Of a stretch of DNA of 48,437 nucleotides, positions 34,117-42,992 are shown piece by piece. The DNA lies in assembly GCA_016790475.1 (NCBI GenBank), contig JAEUOX010000030.1, forward strand, positions 1-48,437, given 5' to 3'. Under the pieces are notes generated by a model, which worked only from the letters and a program-made list of their open reading frames with translations, had not been told where the DNA came from and made no database searches. The first letter of the stretch is position 1. Every line of letters starts with the position of its first letter. This DNA comes from Rhodoferax sp. (GTDB taxonomy: Bacteria > Pseudomonadota > Gammaproteobacteria > Burkholderiales > Burkholderiaceae_C). The translations under genes and the position numbers were made by a program.

Positions 34117-35219
34117 GAAAACCCATCGGAGATTGGCAGCGCGTGCCCGGCGCGGATCGCATCGGCCCACTGCAGGACCTGCCGCATGCGCGAATCTACA
34201 TCATGGCCGTCCGCCTGGACCCGGGCGCGGCCGGCGGCGGCGACCGCGTCGCGCCGTTGCGGTGCGCCCAGATAGTGGCGGATCTTGGCGATCATCTCAT
34301 CGCGGGAGCGGAAGAAATCCGCCTCGACACCCTCGCGGTACAGGCCGGCCAGATCGTCGGAATGCTCCGACAGCAGCAGGCTGCCGCTGGCCGGTATCTC
34401 GAAACAGCGGCGCGTGTAGGTGTCGCGGTTGAGCTTGGAGAAGAAGCACAGCGCGATGCGCGCACCGCACAGGGCCCGGTTGTACTCCTCGCCCCAGACC
34501 AGGCGCACCGGCACCAGATGGCGCAGCACGGCGGACTGCCGCAGGACCGGATCCCAGTCGTAGCCCGGGCCGAACAGGCGCAGCCGGAAACCCTGGCGCA
34601 CGACCTCCTCCAGGAAATCCAGCCGCTGGTCCGCCTCGTAGTGCCCGACGAACACCACATCGGTGTCGAACATCGCCTGCTCGGCGGGGGTCAGCACGGC
34701 CGGGTAATTCCGCTGGGGCACATACCAGGAGCGCAGCAGCGCGACGCGCTGCGCACCGGCCCGGCGGTACTCGTCGATGTTCACGTGCCGGTAGGCCAGA
34801 ACCAGGTCGTAATGCGGCACCGCTGCCAGGAAATGGCGCCACAGGTAGCGCGGGTGTTCGGGCGAGAACGGGTCATCGTTGTTGTAGCCCACCAGCACGC
34901 ACCGCGGCAATGCGCGCTTGAGCGCACGCAGCGTGGCGGCCCGGATGTGGGTGCCGCGGTAGATGAAGACGACGTCCGGCTGGAACGCCAGCGCCTGCTG
35001 CTGCAGCTGCCGGTTCACCCGGGCCAGCACCGGCCCGACCAGGTACTTGTTCTGCGCACGGCGGGCCAGCCGGGCCATTGGCGATCCGGATCCCGGCGCA
35101 TCCTCGAAGAAGCGGCACCAGCGCAGTTCGTCCACGGCATGGCCCAGCCGGCGCAGCGCGGCCGCGACGACCTCTTCGTGCAGCTCGGAGTGCCAGTCGC
35201 CGGCAACCAGCACCTTCAC
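34113..35219 (-). CDS. CgeB-like glycosyltransferase
   Basis: A 368-residue GT-B glycosyltransferase of the CgeB/Glyco_trans_1_2 group. The N-terminus reads VLVAGDWHSELHEEVVAAALRRLGH, followed by DVVFIYRGTHIRAATLRAL and NNDDPFSPEH. The C-terminal half has DVVFVGHYEADQRLDFLEEV, LFGPGYDWDPVL and RDTYTRRCFEIPASGSLLLSE, the donor-binding core of the family. It starts with GTG at 35219, which forms a GTGA overlap with the upstream GT2 gene; no nearby ATG gives a full-length protein. It is one of two CgeB-like genes in the locus, the other at 38146-39390. The donor sugar is unknown. Confidence 0.87.
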   Translation of the reverse strand: MKVLVAGDWHSELHEEVVAAALRRLGHAVDELRWCRFFEDAPGSGSPMARLARRAQNKYLVGPVLARVNRQLQQQALAFQPDVVFIYRGTHIRAATLRALKRALPRCVLVGYNNDDPFSPEHPRYLWRHFLAAVPHYDLVLAYRHVNIDEYRRAGAQRVALLRSWYVPQRNYPAVLTPAEQAMFDTDVVFVGHYEADQRLDFLEEVVRQGFRLRLFGPGYDWDPVLRQSAVLRHLVPVRLVWGEEYNRALCGARIALCFFSKLNRDTYTRRCFEIPASGSLLLSEHSDDLAGLYREGVEADFFRSRDEMIAKIRHYLGAPQRRDAVAAAGRARVQADGHDVDSRMRQVLQWADAIRAGHALPISDGFS

Positions 35220-36274
35220 GGCCGGCGGTCCCGTGCGGCGCCGAAGCGCGGCGTGTGGCCCAGCCGGCGCTTGATCCGGTTGATCAGGCGGTCGGCACGG
35301 TCCGGCCCGATCACCAGCAGGGCCAGGAAGTACAGGTGGAACAGCGGGTAACGCCACAGGCCCAGCCCTGCCAGCTGCAGGCCGTAGCGCAGGAACTGCC
35401 CGAGCGGCCGGCGCGCCTGGATTGCCAGGATCGGGTAGGCGTAGTTGCCGATGTCGGCGCGGATGGTTCTGAACACGTCCTGGCCGGTTGCGCGGCCGAT
35501 GTGCTCGGCAATCGCCAGCATGCCGCGCATGAAATGCACCGAGGACTCCGGCGTCTGGTCCTGCGGCACGAACTTGCCGCGTTCGGCCTCGCTGTGGCCG
35601 AAATCCGGCGGCGTGCCGTCGCGCCGCAGGGCAATGATCTCGGGCACGAAGACGACACTGCGCGTGGCCAGCACCATGCCGACCAGGTACAGCTGGTAGA
35701 GCAGCGAGCCGTCGAACGCGTTGCTGCTGTGCGCCAGCGCCGACGCACGGTGGATCACCATGCCGGAGATCACCACCGAGCGCCGGTAGGCGGTGAAGAT
35801 CGCCTGCTCGCCCGCCGGCAGCACCAGACGCTGCGGGAAGTACCGGAACACCTGCTTGGGCTGCGTCGGGTCCGCGTCGAACGAGGCATAGCTGCGCACC
35901 ACCACGCCCACGTCGGGGCTGGCGCCGATCGCGTCCGCCACCGCCTGCAGCGCCCCCGGGCACAGCAGGTCGTCGTTGCCCATGAACAGGCAGTACTGGC
36001 CCTGCGCCAGCGCCACCAGCCGGCGGATGTTGCCGTCGTAGCCCAGGTTCACCGGATTGAGCTCGACCCGGATGCGGCCGGGCGCGCGGGCCTGGTACTG
36101 CGCGGCGACCTCGGTGATCGCCGCACGCTCGGGCGAGCCATCCTCGCAGATCAGCACCTCGAAATCGCCGAAGGACTGCGCCAGGATCGAGTCCAGCAGC
36201 GGCGCCAGCAGACGGGCCCGGTTGTAGGCCGGGATACAGACCGAAAACAGCGGCGGGTGCGCGGGCAGGTTCAT
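35216..36274 (-). CDS. GT2 family glycosyltransferase
   Basis: A 352-residue GT-A glycosyltransferase. The N-terminal 230 residues carry FSVCIPAYNRARLLAPLLDSI, the DXD-like region FEVLICEDGSPE and YCLFMGNDDLLCPGAL, all typical of inverting GT2 enzymes. The C-terminal part contains an amphipathic or weakly hydrophobic stretch (FLRYGLQLAGLGLWRYPLFHLYFLALLVIG) that likely attaches it to the inner membrane. Start and stop overlap neighbours (ATGA upstream with asnB, GTGA downstream). It should add a sugar to the growing lipid-linked O-unit; specificity is not visible. Confidence 0.9.
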   Translation of the reverse strand: MNLPAHPPLFSVCIPAYNRARLLAPLLDSILAQSFGDFEVLICEDGSPERAAITEVAAQYQARAPGRIRVELNPVNLGYDGNIRRLVALAQGQYCLFMGNDDLLCPGALQAVADAIGASPDVGVVVRSYASFDADPTQPKQVFRYFPQRLVLPAGEQAIFTAYRRSVVISGMVIHRASALAHSSNAFDGSLLYQLYLVGMVLATRSVVFVPEIIALRRDGTPPDFGHSEAERGKFVPQDQTPESSVHFMRGMLAIAEHIGRATGQDVFRTIRADIGNYAYPILAIQARRPLGQFLRYGLQLAGLGLWRYPLFHLYFLALLVIGPDRADRLINRIKRRLGHTPRFGAARDRRP

Positions 36275-38139
36275 GGATTCCAACCGAGGTTGCGGGCCGC
36301 CAGGGCCAGCATCATCAAGGCAAACAGCCGCCCGCCGTTGGCGCGGCCCTGCTGGTGGCCGGCGATCAGGCGGTCGACCTCGCGCTGGTCGATGCAGCCC
36401 GGCAGGCTGGTGCGCAGTTGCTGCAGCTCGGCGCAGCGCGAGCTGCGCAGCCACTCGTTGAGCGGGATCGAGAAGCCCTGCTTGCGGTTCAGGTCGAGCG
36501 AGGGCGGCAGCAGGCGCCGGGCCAGCAGCTTCTGGAGCCGCCGGCTGTCCGTGCCCTGCACCTTCCAGGCCGAGGGCAGCCGCCCGAACGCGAACTCGAC
36601 CAGGCGCACATCCAGCAGCGGGGCGCGCAGCTCGAGTGCCACGGCCATGCTGGCGCGGTCCACCTTGACCATGAAGTCGTCCGGCAGGATGCTGCCGAAA
36701 TGGGTCCGCGTCATGCTGTCCACCGGATCCCGGCCGCTGAGGAACAGGCCGAGCCGGAACTGCTCGGGGGCTTCGTAGTCCACGCCCAGCGCGGCGCGCG
36801 CGTCACCGCCCAGGATGCGCTGGCGCAGTCCCCGGTCGAAGTAGGGGCTGCCCCAGACCAGCGACTGCAGGGGCCCGCCGCGCAGCGCGGCCAGCCGGTT
36901 GCGGCCCCGCACGCCGGCGGGCAACCAGGCCGCGGCATCGGCCACGGCCCGCATCGCGGCCATCGGCACGCCGCCCCACCGCGCTGCATCCTGCAAGGCC
37001 GTCGTGTAGTCCGAGTAGCCGCCGAACAGCTCGTCTCCGCCGTCACCGCCCAGGGCCACCTTGACGTGCCGCACCGTCATCTGCGAGACCAGGTAGGACG
37101 GGATCAGCGACGAGTCGGCGATCGGCTCGTCGATCAGCGGGGCGAGCCCGTCCAGCGCGGACAGCGTGGGCTGCGGCAGCTCCAGCACATGGTGGTCGGT
37201 GGCAAAGTGCCGGGCCACCTGCAGCGCATGGGAGGCTTCGTCATAGCGGGTGCCCGGGAACGAGATCGTGAAGGTCTTGATGGTCCGCCCCGCCGCCTGC
37301 GCCGCGCAGGCAGCCACCAGGCTGGAGTCCAGCCCGCCCGACAGCAGCACGCCGACCGGCACGTCGCTGCGCAGCCGGATGCGCACCGCGTCCAGCAGCA
37401 GCGCCTGCGCCTCGTCGGCCAGTGCCTGCGGATCGGCGCCGGCAGCGGCCTGCAGCGCTGGCAGGGACCAGTAGCGCCAGACCCGCAGCACGCCGGTGCC
37501 CGGCAGGTACTCGGCAGCATGGGCCGGTGGCAGCTTGCGCACGCCGCGCGCGAGGCAGCGGTCCGCGGGCACGTAGCCCAGCGCCAGGTAATGGTTCAGT
37601 GCCTGGAGATCCAGGCCCGCCCCGGTGTCCAGGGTCTTGAGCTCGGAGCCGAAACGCAGCCCCTGCGCATCATGCTGGTAGTAAAGCGGCTTCTTGCCGA
37701 CCCGGTCGCGGGCCAGGAAGAGCCGCCGGGGGCTGGATTCCGTGCCCTGGTCCAGGATCGCCAGCGCGAACATGCCGTTGAAGCGCGCCAGGCAATCCGG
37801 GCCCCAGTGCGTGAACGCGGTGAGCACCACCTCGGTGTCGCCCGATCCGCTGAAGCGGCAGCCCAGGCGCTCGAGTTCCTGGCGCAGCTCCAGGTAGTTG
37901 TAGACCTCGCCGTTGAAGACGACCACATAGCGCCCGCAGGGGCTGACCATCGGCTGGTGCCCGGCGGCGCTGAGGTCGATGATGGACAGGCGGCGGTGTC
38001 CGAGCCCGACGCAGCCATCCGCGCTGCGCCACAGGCCGGCATCGTCGGGGCCCCGGTGCGCGATGCGGTCGCGCGCACGCGCCAGTGCCTCCGGGTCCAC
38101 GGGACCCTGGCGGCTGACCTTGCCAACGATGCCGCACAT
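36271..38139 (-). CDS. asnB: AsnB-type glutamine amidotransferase (asparagine synthase family)
   Basis: A 622-residue protein with an N-terminal Ntn glutaminase domain (Cys2 of MCGIVGKV, AHRGPDDAG, FNGEVYNYLELR) and a synthetase domain whose ATP-pyrophosphatase loop is VLLSGGLDSSLVAA near residue 260, plus ALGGDGGDELFGGY. The enzyme releases ammonia from glutamine and uses it to amidate an adenylated carboxylate. Standard asparagine synthesis is possible, but in O-antigen loci such genes (for example wbpS) amidate hexuronic acids. Its location between two glycosyltransferase genes favours a sugar target. No UDP-sugar 6-dehydrogenase is in the window to supply a uronic acid, so the acceptor must come from elsewhere. 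Confidence 0.92.
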   Translation of the reverse strand: MCGIVGKVSRQGPVDPEALARARDRIAHRGPDDAGLWRSADGCVGLGHRRLSIIDLSAAGHQPMVSPCGRYVVVFNGEVYNYLELRQELERLGCRFSGSGDTEVVLTAFTHWGPDCLARFNGMFALAILDQGTESSPRRLFLARDRVGKKPLYYQHDAQGLRFGSELKTLDTGAGLDLQALNHYLALGYVPADRCLARGVRKLPPAHAAEYLPGTGVLRVWRYWSLPALQAAAGADPQALADEAQALLLDAVRIRLRSDVPVGVLLSGGLDSSLVAACAAQAAGRTIKTFTISFPGTRYDEASHALQVARHFATDHHVLELPQPTLSALDGLAPLIDEPIADSSLIPSYLVSQMTVRHVKVALGGDGGDELFGGYSDYTTALQDAARWGGVPMAAMRAVADAAAWLPAGVRGRNRLAALRGGPLQSLVWGSPYFDRGLRQRILGGDARAALGVDYEAPEQFRLGLFLSGRDPVDSMTRTHFGSILPDDFMVKVDRASMAVALELRAPLLDVRLVEFAFGRLPSAWKVQGTDSRRLQKLLARRLLPPSLDLNRKQGFSIPLNEWLRSSRCAELQQLRTSLPGCIDQREVDRLIAGHQQGRANGGRLFALMMLALAARNLGWNP

Positions 38140-38145
38140 GCCGGA

Positions 38146-39390
38146 TCAGCCCCCCGGCGCGCGCACTGCGCCCTGCGCTGCCGGCAGCCGGTCTGCCCCG
38201 GAGCCCAGGGCGGCAAACAGCTGCGTGAAGCGCCGCTCCCAGGTATGCTCGGCGGCGGCCCGGGCCCGACCGGCACGGGCGATGCCCTCCCGCCGCGCGT
38301 CGTCGGCCAGCAGCTGGCGGGCCTGCGCCACACAGTCCGGCGCGTCGCGGTAGGTCGCGATCTCCCGACCGGACGCGAACAACCGATCGAGGTCCGGGTT
38401 GGCATGCGTGAGGTACAGGCTGCCCGACATCGGGCCATCGAAGTCGCGCAGCTTGAGCGCGTAGAAGTCCTCGCAGTGGCCGATCGTGCCCACGCCAAGC
38501 ACGATCCGGGACTGGGCGAACAGCTGCGGGACCGCCTCGTTGGCCAGTCGTCCCGCCTCCCAGCCGCTGCCATAGGCCGACACCCGGATGCCGGCCGCAC
38601 GCAAGGCCAGCACCAGGCGCTCGCGCACGCCATACCGCGCGCCGACGAACGCCACGTCGTGCATCTTGGGCAGCTCCGGCAGGGGACGGAACAGATCCGG
38701 GTCGCTGGCCTCCGGAAAGAACAGCGCGGGGCAGCCTTCCTTCTCGTACCAGTCCACGCACTCGGGCGCCGCCGTCAGCGCGAGGTCGATATGGGGAATC
38801 AGCGCATGCGTGCCGGTGCCGGTCGCGCCGACGCGCCCGCCCCAGTACTGGTGCCGGTCATCCATGGCCAGCGACACCACCAGGCAGCCCCACTGCTGCC
38901 GCAACCGGTCGAAGACCGTCGGGTCGATGAGGCTCGCCCATGTCTGGGCCAGCACGATGTCCGGCACCCAGCCCTCCCCGGCCAGCGCGTTGAGTTGGTC
39001 CCACAGGCGCTCGGCGTTGGACACCCGGCGCAACGCCACCGGCCCGGGATCGTTGTGCCCGTAGCTGCCGTCGGCCTTGCGGAACCAGTGCGTGTCGGCC
39101 AGCCGCTGCAGCGCCTGCAGCAGGCCGCTCGTGTCCTGCTGCTCGTCCGTGCCGACGAAGAACACCCGGGGCCGGGCAGTGCCGGCCAGGGCCCGCCCGC
39201 CGAGGCGCTCGCGCAGTGGCCGCCGGGCGTCGGCCGGCAACGCGCGGGTGGCGTAGTAGGCGCAGCTTGCGCGGTACTGCGCCACCGTCTGCCGCGCCTT
39301 GACCCGCTGGTTCATGGCCGCCACCGCCGGCACGCGCAGCAGGCTGCGCTTGAGCGCCGGCCATCCGTATCTGTTGCGCGCCACCGCCAT
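38146..39390 (-). CDS. CgeB-like glycosyltransferase (second copy in locus)
   Basis: A 414-residue protein. After a basic N-terminal stretch it has RPRVFFVGTDEQQDTSGLL, then GWVPDIVLAQTWASLI and SLAMDDRHQYWG. The C-terminal part has HDVAFVGARYGVRERLVLAL, SAYGSGWEAGR, GVGTIGHCEDFYALKLRDFDGPMSGSLYLTHA and LFASGREIATYRDAPDCV. These are the CgeB/Glyco_trans_1_2 family features. It starts seven bases after the methyltransferase stop and ends six bases before asnB. It is only distantly similar to the CgeB-like gene at 34113-35219, so it is a different specificity and not a recent duplication. Confidence 0.83.
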   Translation of the reverse strand: MAVARNRYGWPALKRSLLRVPAVAAMNQRVKARQTVAQYRASCAYYATRALPADARRPLRERLGGRALAGTARPRVFFVGTDEQQDTSGLLQALQRLADTHWFRKADGSYGHNDPGPVALRRVSNAERLWDQLNALAGEGWVPDIVLAQTWASLIDPTVFDRLRQQWGCLVVSLAMDDRHQYWGGRVGATGTGTHALIPHIDLALTAAPECVDWYEKEGCPALFFPEASDPDLFRPLPELPKMHDVAFVGARYGVRERLVLALRAAGIRVSAYGSGWEAGRLANEAVPQLFAQSRIVLGVGTIGHCEDFYALKLRDFDGPMSGSLYLTHANPDLDRLFASGREIATYRDAPDCVAQARQLLADDARREGIARAGRARAAAEHTWERRFTQLFAALGSGADRLPAAQGAVRAPGG

Positions 39391-39397
39391 GCTGCCG

Positions 39398-40108
39398 TCA
39401 GACCTTCTCGGCCACGCAATGCCAGCCGAAGCAGGCCAGGCCCGAGGCATCGCGGGTCGGCCCGCGCAGGCGCAGGTACAACGCGGCCGCCAGGCCCAGC
39501 GCATACGCCAGCGGCCAGAGCCGCCCGCCGTGGCTGCGTGCCATGCTGCCCAGGCGCCCCATCTCCTGGTGCACATAGTCGAACCAGTCGCCATTGGGCC
39601 GCAGCTCCAGGATCCGGAACCCGCGCAAGGGCAGATGGTGCTCATACCAGTAGCGGCTGAAACCCGAACAGAAATGGAAGGGGGCCATGTGCACGAAGGA
39701 CGCGAAGGGTGCGGTCAGGATCAGGCGCCCGCCGGGCCGCAGCAGCCGCCCGAATTCATCGAGCGCCCGCGTCGGATCCGGCACGTGCTCGAGCACCTCG
39801 CTGCACAGCACCGCGTCGAAGGAGGCATCGGGCTGCGGGATCGCGGTGATGTCGCACACCAGATCGATGCGGCTGGTGTCCCAGCGTCCGTTGTGCAGGC
39901 CCTGGCCATCGCCCAGGCCCTCGTACTGGCAGAAGTCCTGGGAGACGTAGTCCAGGTGCGCGCACAGCGGCCGGTTGGCCAGCTCGCCGGCGCCCGCGTC
40001 GAGCAGGCGCGCGCGCGCGGGGACCGCCGCCAGCGCCTGCACCAGCCAGGCCTTGCGCCAGTGTTCGTTGCGGCCGACGGCCAGCAGGCGGTGCAGCAAT
40101 TGCTTCAT
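39398..40108 (-). CDS. Class I SAM-dependent methyltransferase
   Basis: A 236-residue protein with the SAM motif ARLLDAGAGELANRPL, an acidic loop LVCDITAIPQPDASFDAVLCSEVLEHVPDPTRALDEF and the strand RLLRPGGRLILTAPF. The following MAPFHFCSGFSRYWYEHHL segment and a hydrophobic section near residue 205 are typical of polysaccharide-locus members. It lies four bases after the DUF268 gene and seven before the CgeB-like gene. It should methylate a lipid-linked sugar or nucleotide sugar; the exact target is unknown. Confidence 0.88.
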   Translation of the reverse strand: MKQLLHRLLAVGRNEHWRKAWLVQALAAVPARARLLDAGAGELANRPLCAHLDYVSQDFCQYEGLGDGQGLHNGRWDTSRIDLVCDITAIPQPDASFDAVLCSEVLEHVPDPTRALDEFGRLLRPGGRLILTAPFASFVHMAPFHFCSGFSRYWYEHHLPLRGFRILELRPNGDWFDYVHQEMGRLGSMARSHGGRLWPLAYALGLAAALYLRLRGPTRDASGLACFGWHCVAEKV

Positions 40109-40112
40109 CGTG

Positions 40113-40919
40113 TCAGCGCTTTCCAAAGACAAAGAGGCCCAGCCCATACGGCGCGGAGGCAATCGCCGCCAGTGTGTCCGGGTCGGGCTCGACGCGGTGC
40201 AGATGGCGCTCCCCCGCGTGCAGGTGCATCTCGCGCAACTCCAGCCCGAGGGCCTGGCATTCGCGCAGCAGGTCGGAGGGGTCGAACACCCGGTTGGCAT
40301 TGAACTCGACCCGCGGGCGGCCGACCGGAACCGCCAGGTAGAAGGTGCCGCCCGGCCGCAGGATGCGCGCCATGCTGGACAGCCCCGCCCGGTAGCCCTG
40401 CGGATCGATCGGGTCGCCGTAGCGGCCCAGGCCGAAGTGCTCCAGCGCGTGGAGGCAGGACAGGGAGTCGGTGTAGTCGTCCCGGCCCGGCACCGGCCGC
40501 ATCAGGTCCGCCTGGTGGAACACGATGCCCGGGATCTTCGATGTGATCGGCCGCACGTCGAACACCTCGATCTCTCGAAAGCTGGCCACATGGGCCACGA
40601 AGCCGTCCACCCGGGAGCCGATGTCGACATGCCGCTGCGGCCGCGCCGCCGCCACCATGCGGGCCACCACCAGGTCCTGCCAGAAGTACTCGTTGTCGGC
40701 GGAGCCGCCCTGCGCATACCGGTCATGCAGGCAGGGCGTGAGCTCCAGGGCACCGCGGTAGGTGGCCCGGAACCGGCGCAGGTCGCCCAGATAGCCCGGC
40801 AGCGCACGCAAGGACAACAGCAGCTTGCGCGGATCCGCGCCTACCTGTTCGGTCAGGATCCAGTAGATCTTTCGGACCACGGCGCGCATGCTCATCGACC
40901 TGCGGAGGCGCCGCAGCAT
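40113..40919 (-). CDS. DUF268 family protein (methyltransferase-like)
   Basis: A 268-residue protein of the DUF268 family: HDRYAQGGSADNEYFWQDLVVARMV, then RHVDIGSRVDGFVAHVASF, and DSLSCLHALEHFGLGRYGDPIDPQGYRAGLSSM, then LRPGGTFYLAVPVGRPRVEFNANRVF. The VDIGSR loop and LRPGG strand show a class I methyltransferase-like fold, although no activity is established. Such genes recur in O-antigen and capsule loci. The longest form starts at 40919; an ATG at 40895, preceded by GCAGG, would shorten it by eight residues and may be the true start. Stop and next start are four bases apart. Confidence 0.85.
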   Translation of the reverse strand: MLRRLRRSMSMRAVVRKIYWILTEQVGADPRKLLLSLRALPGYLGDLRRFRATYRGALELTPCLHDRYAQGGSADNEYFWQDLVVARMVAAARPQRHVDIGSRVDGFVAHVASFREIEVFDVRPITSKIPGIVFHQADLMRPVPGRDDYTDSLSCLHALEHFGLGRYGDPIDPQGYRAGLSSMARILRPGGTFYLAVPVGRPRVEFNANRVFDPSDLLRECQALGLELREMHLHAGERHLHRVEPDPDTLAAIASAPYGLGLFVFGKR

Positions 40920-40950
40920 CCCAGGCGGGGATGCAGAGGGCGTTGGGGTG

Positions 40951-41604
40951 TCATCGTTGTGCCGCCGCCGCCCGCGGGATCAGCCGGATGATGTCGATCG
41001 ACACTTCGGCCGCGTAGTTGCCATCCTCGCGGACCACGCGCAGCAATTCGTCGATATGCGGGTAGCCGTTGCTGCCATCGAAGCAGCGCGCGTCATCGAT
41101 CAGGATCACGTGCTGCTTGACTGGATGGCGCAGGATCGCCAGCAGCTCCGCACTGATCGGGCTGTGCAGTTCGGCGCTCGCGGTGACCCCGGCGCTGTAG
41201 TGGCCGTCCAGCCAGAACAGCACCGGGTGATGGATGTCGGGAAGCATCTCGGGCAGCCGGATGCCACTGTCGCCCTCGATCAGGCGCACATTGCGCGCGC
41301 CGGCAAAGCGCCGGCGCGCCGCCTGGTGCAGCTCGGGCGACAGCTCGATGCTGGCACAGTCGATGCCCGTCGCGGCCAGGTAGGCCAATGTGTCACCCAT
41401 GTAGGTACCGGTCTCGACGAAGGAACGCAGGCCGAACGGCCGGACATGGGCGCGGACCGCCATCATCTTGACCGCATGCGGTGCCGCACCGGTGCAGCCC
41501 GCGGCCAACCAGCGCAGGATCGAGGGAACCTGCCTCACGAGGCTCACGCCATGCCACAGCCCCAGCCGGCCCAGCATACGCTTGAGCAGATTCTTCAACG
41601 CCAT
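40951..41604 (-). CDS. SAM-dependent methyltransferase-like protein (macrocin-OMT-like)
   Basis: A 217-residue protein with FVETGTYMGDTLAYLAATG as a divergent SAM loop, CASIELSPELHQAARRRFAGARNVRLIEGDSG, then PVLFWLDGHYSAGVTASAELHSPI. HVILIDDARCFDGSNGYPHIDEL closes the fold. This ETGTYxGDT / DGHYS pattern belongs to a group related to macrocin-type O-methyltransferases, in which the later Asp residues bind a metal. The ATG at 41604 directly abuts the flippase stop codon. O-methylation of a sugar is the likely role. Confidence 0.83.
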   Translation of the reverse strand: MALKNLLKRMLGRLGLWHGVSLVRQVPSILRWLAAGCTGAAPHAVKMMAVRAHVRPFGLRSFVETGTYMGDTLAYLAATGIDCASIELSPELHQAARRRFAGARNVRLIEGDSGIRLPEMLPDIHHPVLFWLDGHYSAGVTASAELHSPISAELLAILRHPVKQHVILIDDARCFDGSNGYPHIDELLRVVREDGNYAAEVSIDIIRLIPRAAAAQR

Positions 41605-42915
41605 TCACACTCCATTTCGCAATGCTCCCTGGAGGATGGCCCGTTGCAGTGCCGCCATCCAGACCAGGTAGATGACCGAGAAGGCCAGGCCGGCCGCCAC
41701 CACACCGGCGATGCCGAACCACCAGGCGCCACCAAAGTTCAGCGCGACGCCCAGCGCGGCGGTGCCGATCTTCGCAAGCATCATGGTGCGGGTCTTCAGC
41801 TGGCTCATCAGATTCAGCGCAATTATCTGTCCCGCCGCGAACACGCCGCCGGCCAGCACCATCCAGGGCAGCAGCGGCGACGCGGCCCCGTAGTCCCGGG
41901 CCAGGAACACCCGGAACACCGGGGCGTGCAGCAGGAAGGCCAGGCCGCCCAGAACCAGGGTCACCGTGAGCGACCAGGCCGTGAGGCGGCCGGTGAGGCG
42001 GGTCACGCCGGCACTGCGGGCCTGGTCGGTCGCATCACCGGCCCGGGCGAAGAAGATCGGCGTCAGGAACTGCAGGGCGATGCCGGTGGCCATGGAGACC
42101 GGGTAGTAACCGATCTGGAACAGCACCGCGTACAGCCCGACATCCGCGGTGGATGCCAGCAGCCCCAAGGCCCAGCGGTCCGAGGCGCTTTGCGCCCAGT
42201 AGAAGATGCCCCACACGGCGAACGGCCAGGAATAGTCGAGTGTCTGCGCGCGCCAGTACACCGCGCGACCCGGCAGCGCAGCTGCACGCCAGAGTCGGCG
42301 GAAGAAGACCCACTGCGAAAGCAGCACCAGGCAGGAGGCCAGCACGTAGCCCGCCAGCGCCGCGGTACTGAAGCCGCCCAGCAACAGCACCATCGCGATG
42401 GCCGCGAGCACGCGGACCCAGGGCTCGGCGCCCTGGTGCAACGCGACCACCGCGCGCTGGCGGGCCGCGTTCTGCAGTCCCGACAACACGGTGTTGATGC
42501 CTCCAACCACGGCAAACAGCAGCGCAGCGGCCGTCAGCCCCAGCCATTGCGTCTGCCGCGCCAGGGCCAGTGTCGCCAGCGCCACGGCCAGCAGCAGGCC
42601 CACCAGCGCACAGGCCTGCAGCACCAGGGCGCGCGCGGCCTGCAGGTGTTCGCCGGTCTCGCCCGCCTCGGCGGCCGGCGCGTAGAAGCGGGAAATGCCG
42701 TTGAACAGCGGACCGAAGACCGTCTGGTTGACGAGCGAGGCCACCGTGAGGCCCAGTGCCAGCTCGCCGAAGGCCGCCGGCGCCAGGTACTCGGTGAGCA
42801 AGCGGACCGAAACCAGTGCGCCGGCAACGGCCGCCAGCTGCCCCAGCACGACCCACAGGCCCTCCTTGGACAGACGCCGGAAACGTTCGGACAGGGGCTG
42901 GCGGAAGATGGACAC
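41605..42915 (-). CDS. Wzx-like lipopolysaccharide flippase (MOP superfamily)
   Basis: A 436-residue integral membrane protein with about twelve hydrophobic helices. Segments such as GLWVVLGQLAAVAGALVSVRLL at the N-terminus, GPLFNGISRFYAPAAEAGE in the second repeat start, and FLTPIFFARAGDATDQARSA in the middle fit the polysaccharide-transporter/Wzx group of the MOP superfamily. It should flip undecaprenyl-linked O-units to the periplasmic face for polymerisation. No ABC transporter genes for O-antigen are present, so a Wzx/Wzy route is the natural reading. A candidate promoter lies in the 77-base gap upstream. Confidence 0.88.
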   Translation of the reverse strand: MSIFRQPLSERFRRLSKEGLWVVLGQLAAVAGALVSVRLLTEYLAPAAFGELALGLTVASLVNQTVFGPLFNGISRFYAPAAEAGETGEHLQAARALVLQACALVGLLLAVALATLALARQTQWLGLTAAALLFAVVGGINTVLSGLQNAARQRAVVALHQGAEPWVRVLAAIAMVLLLGGFSTAALAGYVLASCLVLLSQWVFFRRLWRAAALPGRAVYWRAQTLDYSWPFAVWGIFYWAQSASDRWALGLLASTADVGLYAVLFQIGYYPVSMATGIALQFLTPIFFARAGDATDQARSAGVTRLTGRLTAWSLTVTLVLGGLAFLLHAPVFRVFLARDYGAASPLLPWMVLAGGVFAAGQIIALNLMSQLKTRTMMLAKIGTAALGVALNFGGAWWFGIAGVVAAGLAFSVIYLVWMAALQRAILQGALRNGV

Positions 42916-42969
42916 GAACGGCGGGGCGCGGAGGGGCCCGAACGGACCGGAGCGCGGAGTGTAACCAGC

Positions 42970-42986
42970 GCGGCGGTGCCCGCCGC
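42970..42986. repeat. GC-rich hairpin between methyltransferase and flippase genes
   Basis: GCGGCGG (42970-42976) and CCGCCGC (42980-42986) form a perfect seven-base stem with a three-base loop, a few bases after the upstream methyltransferase stop. No U-run follows. On the minus strand TACACT lies just beyond it and could be a -10 element for the flippase gene, with a poor TTGCGG match overlapping the stem. Confidence 0.45.
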
Positions 42987-42992
42987 AAGCCG

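Noticed and set aside
36355..39660. Very long open frame on the plus strand (about 1,100 codons) opposite asnB and the CgeB-like glycosyltransferase
   Set aside because: Composition is Arg/Gln/His/Ala-rich with no recognisable motif, and it is antisense to two clearly conserved genes. High GC content makes such frames common.
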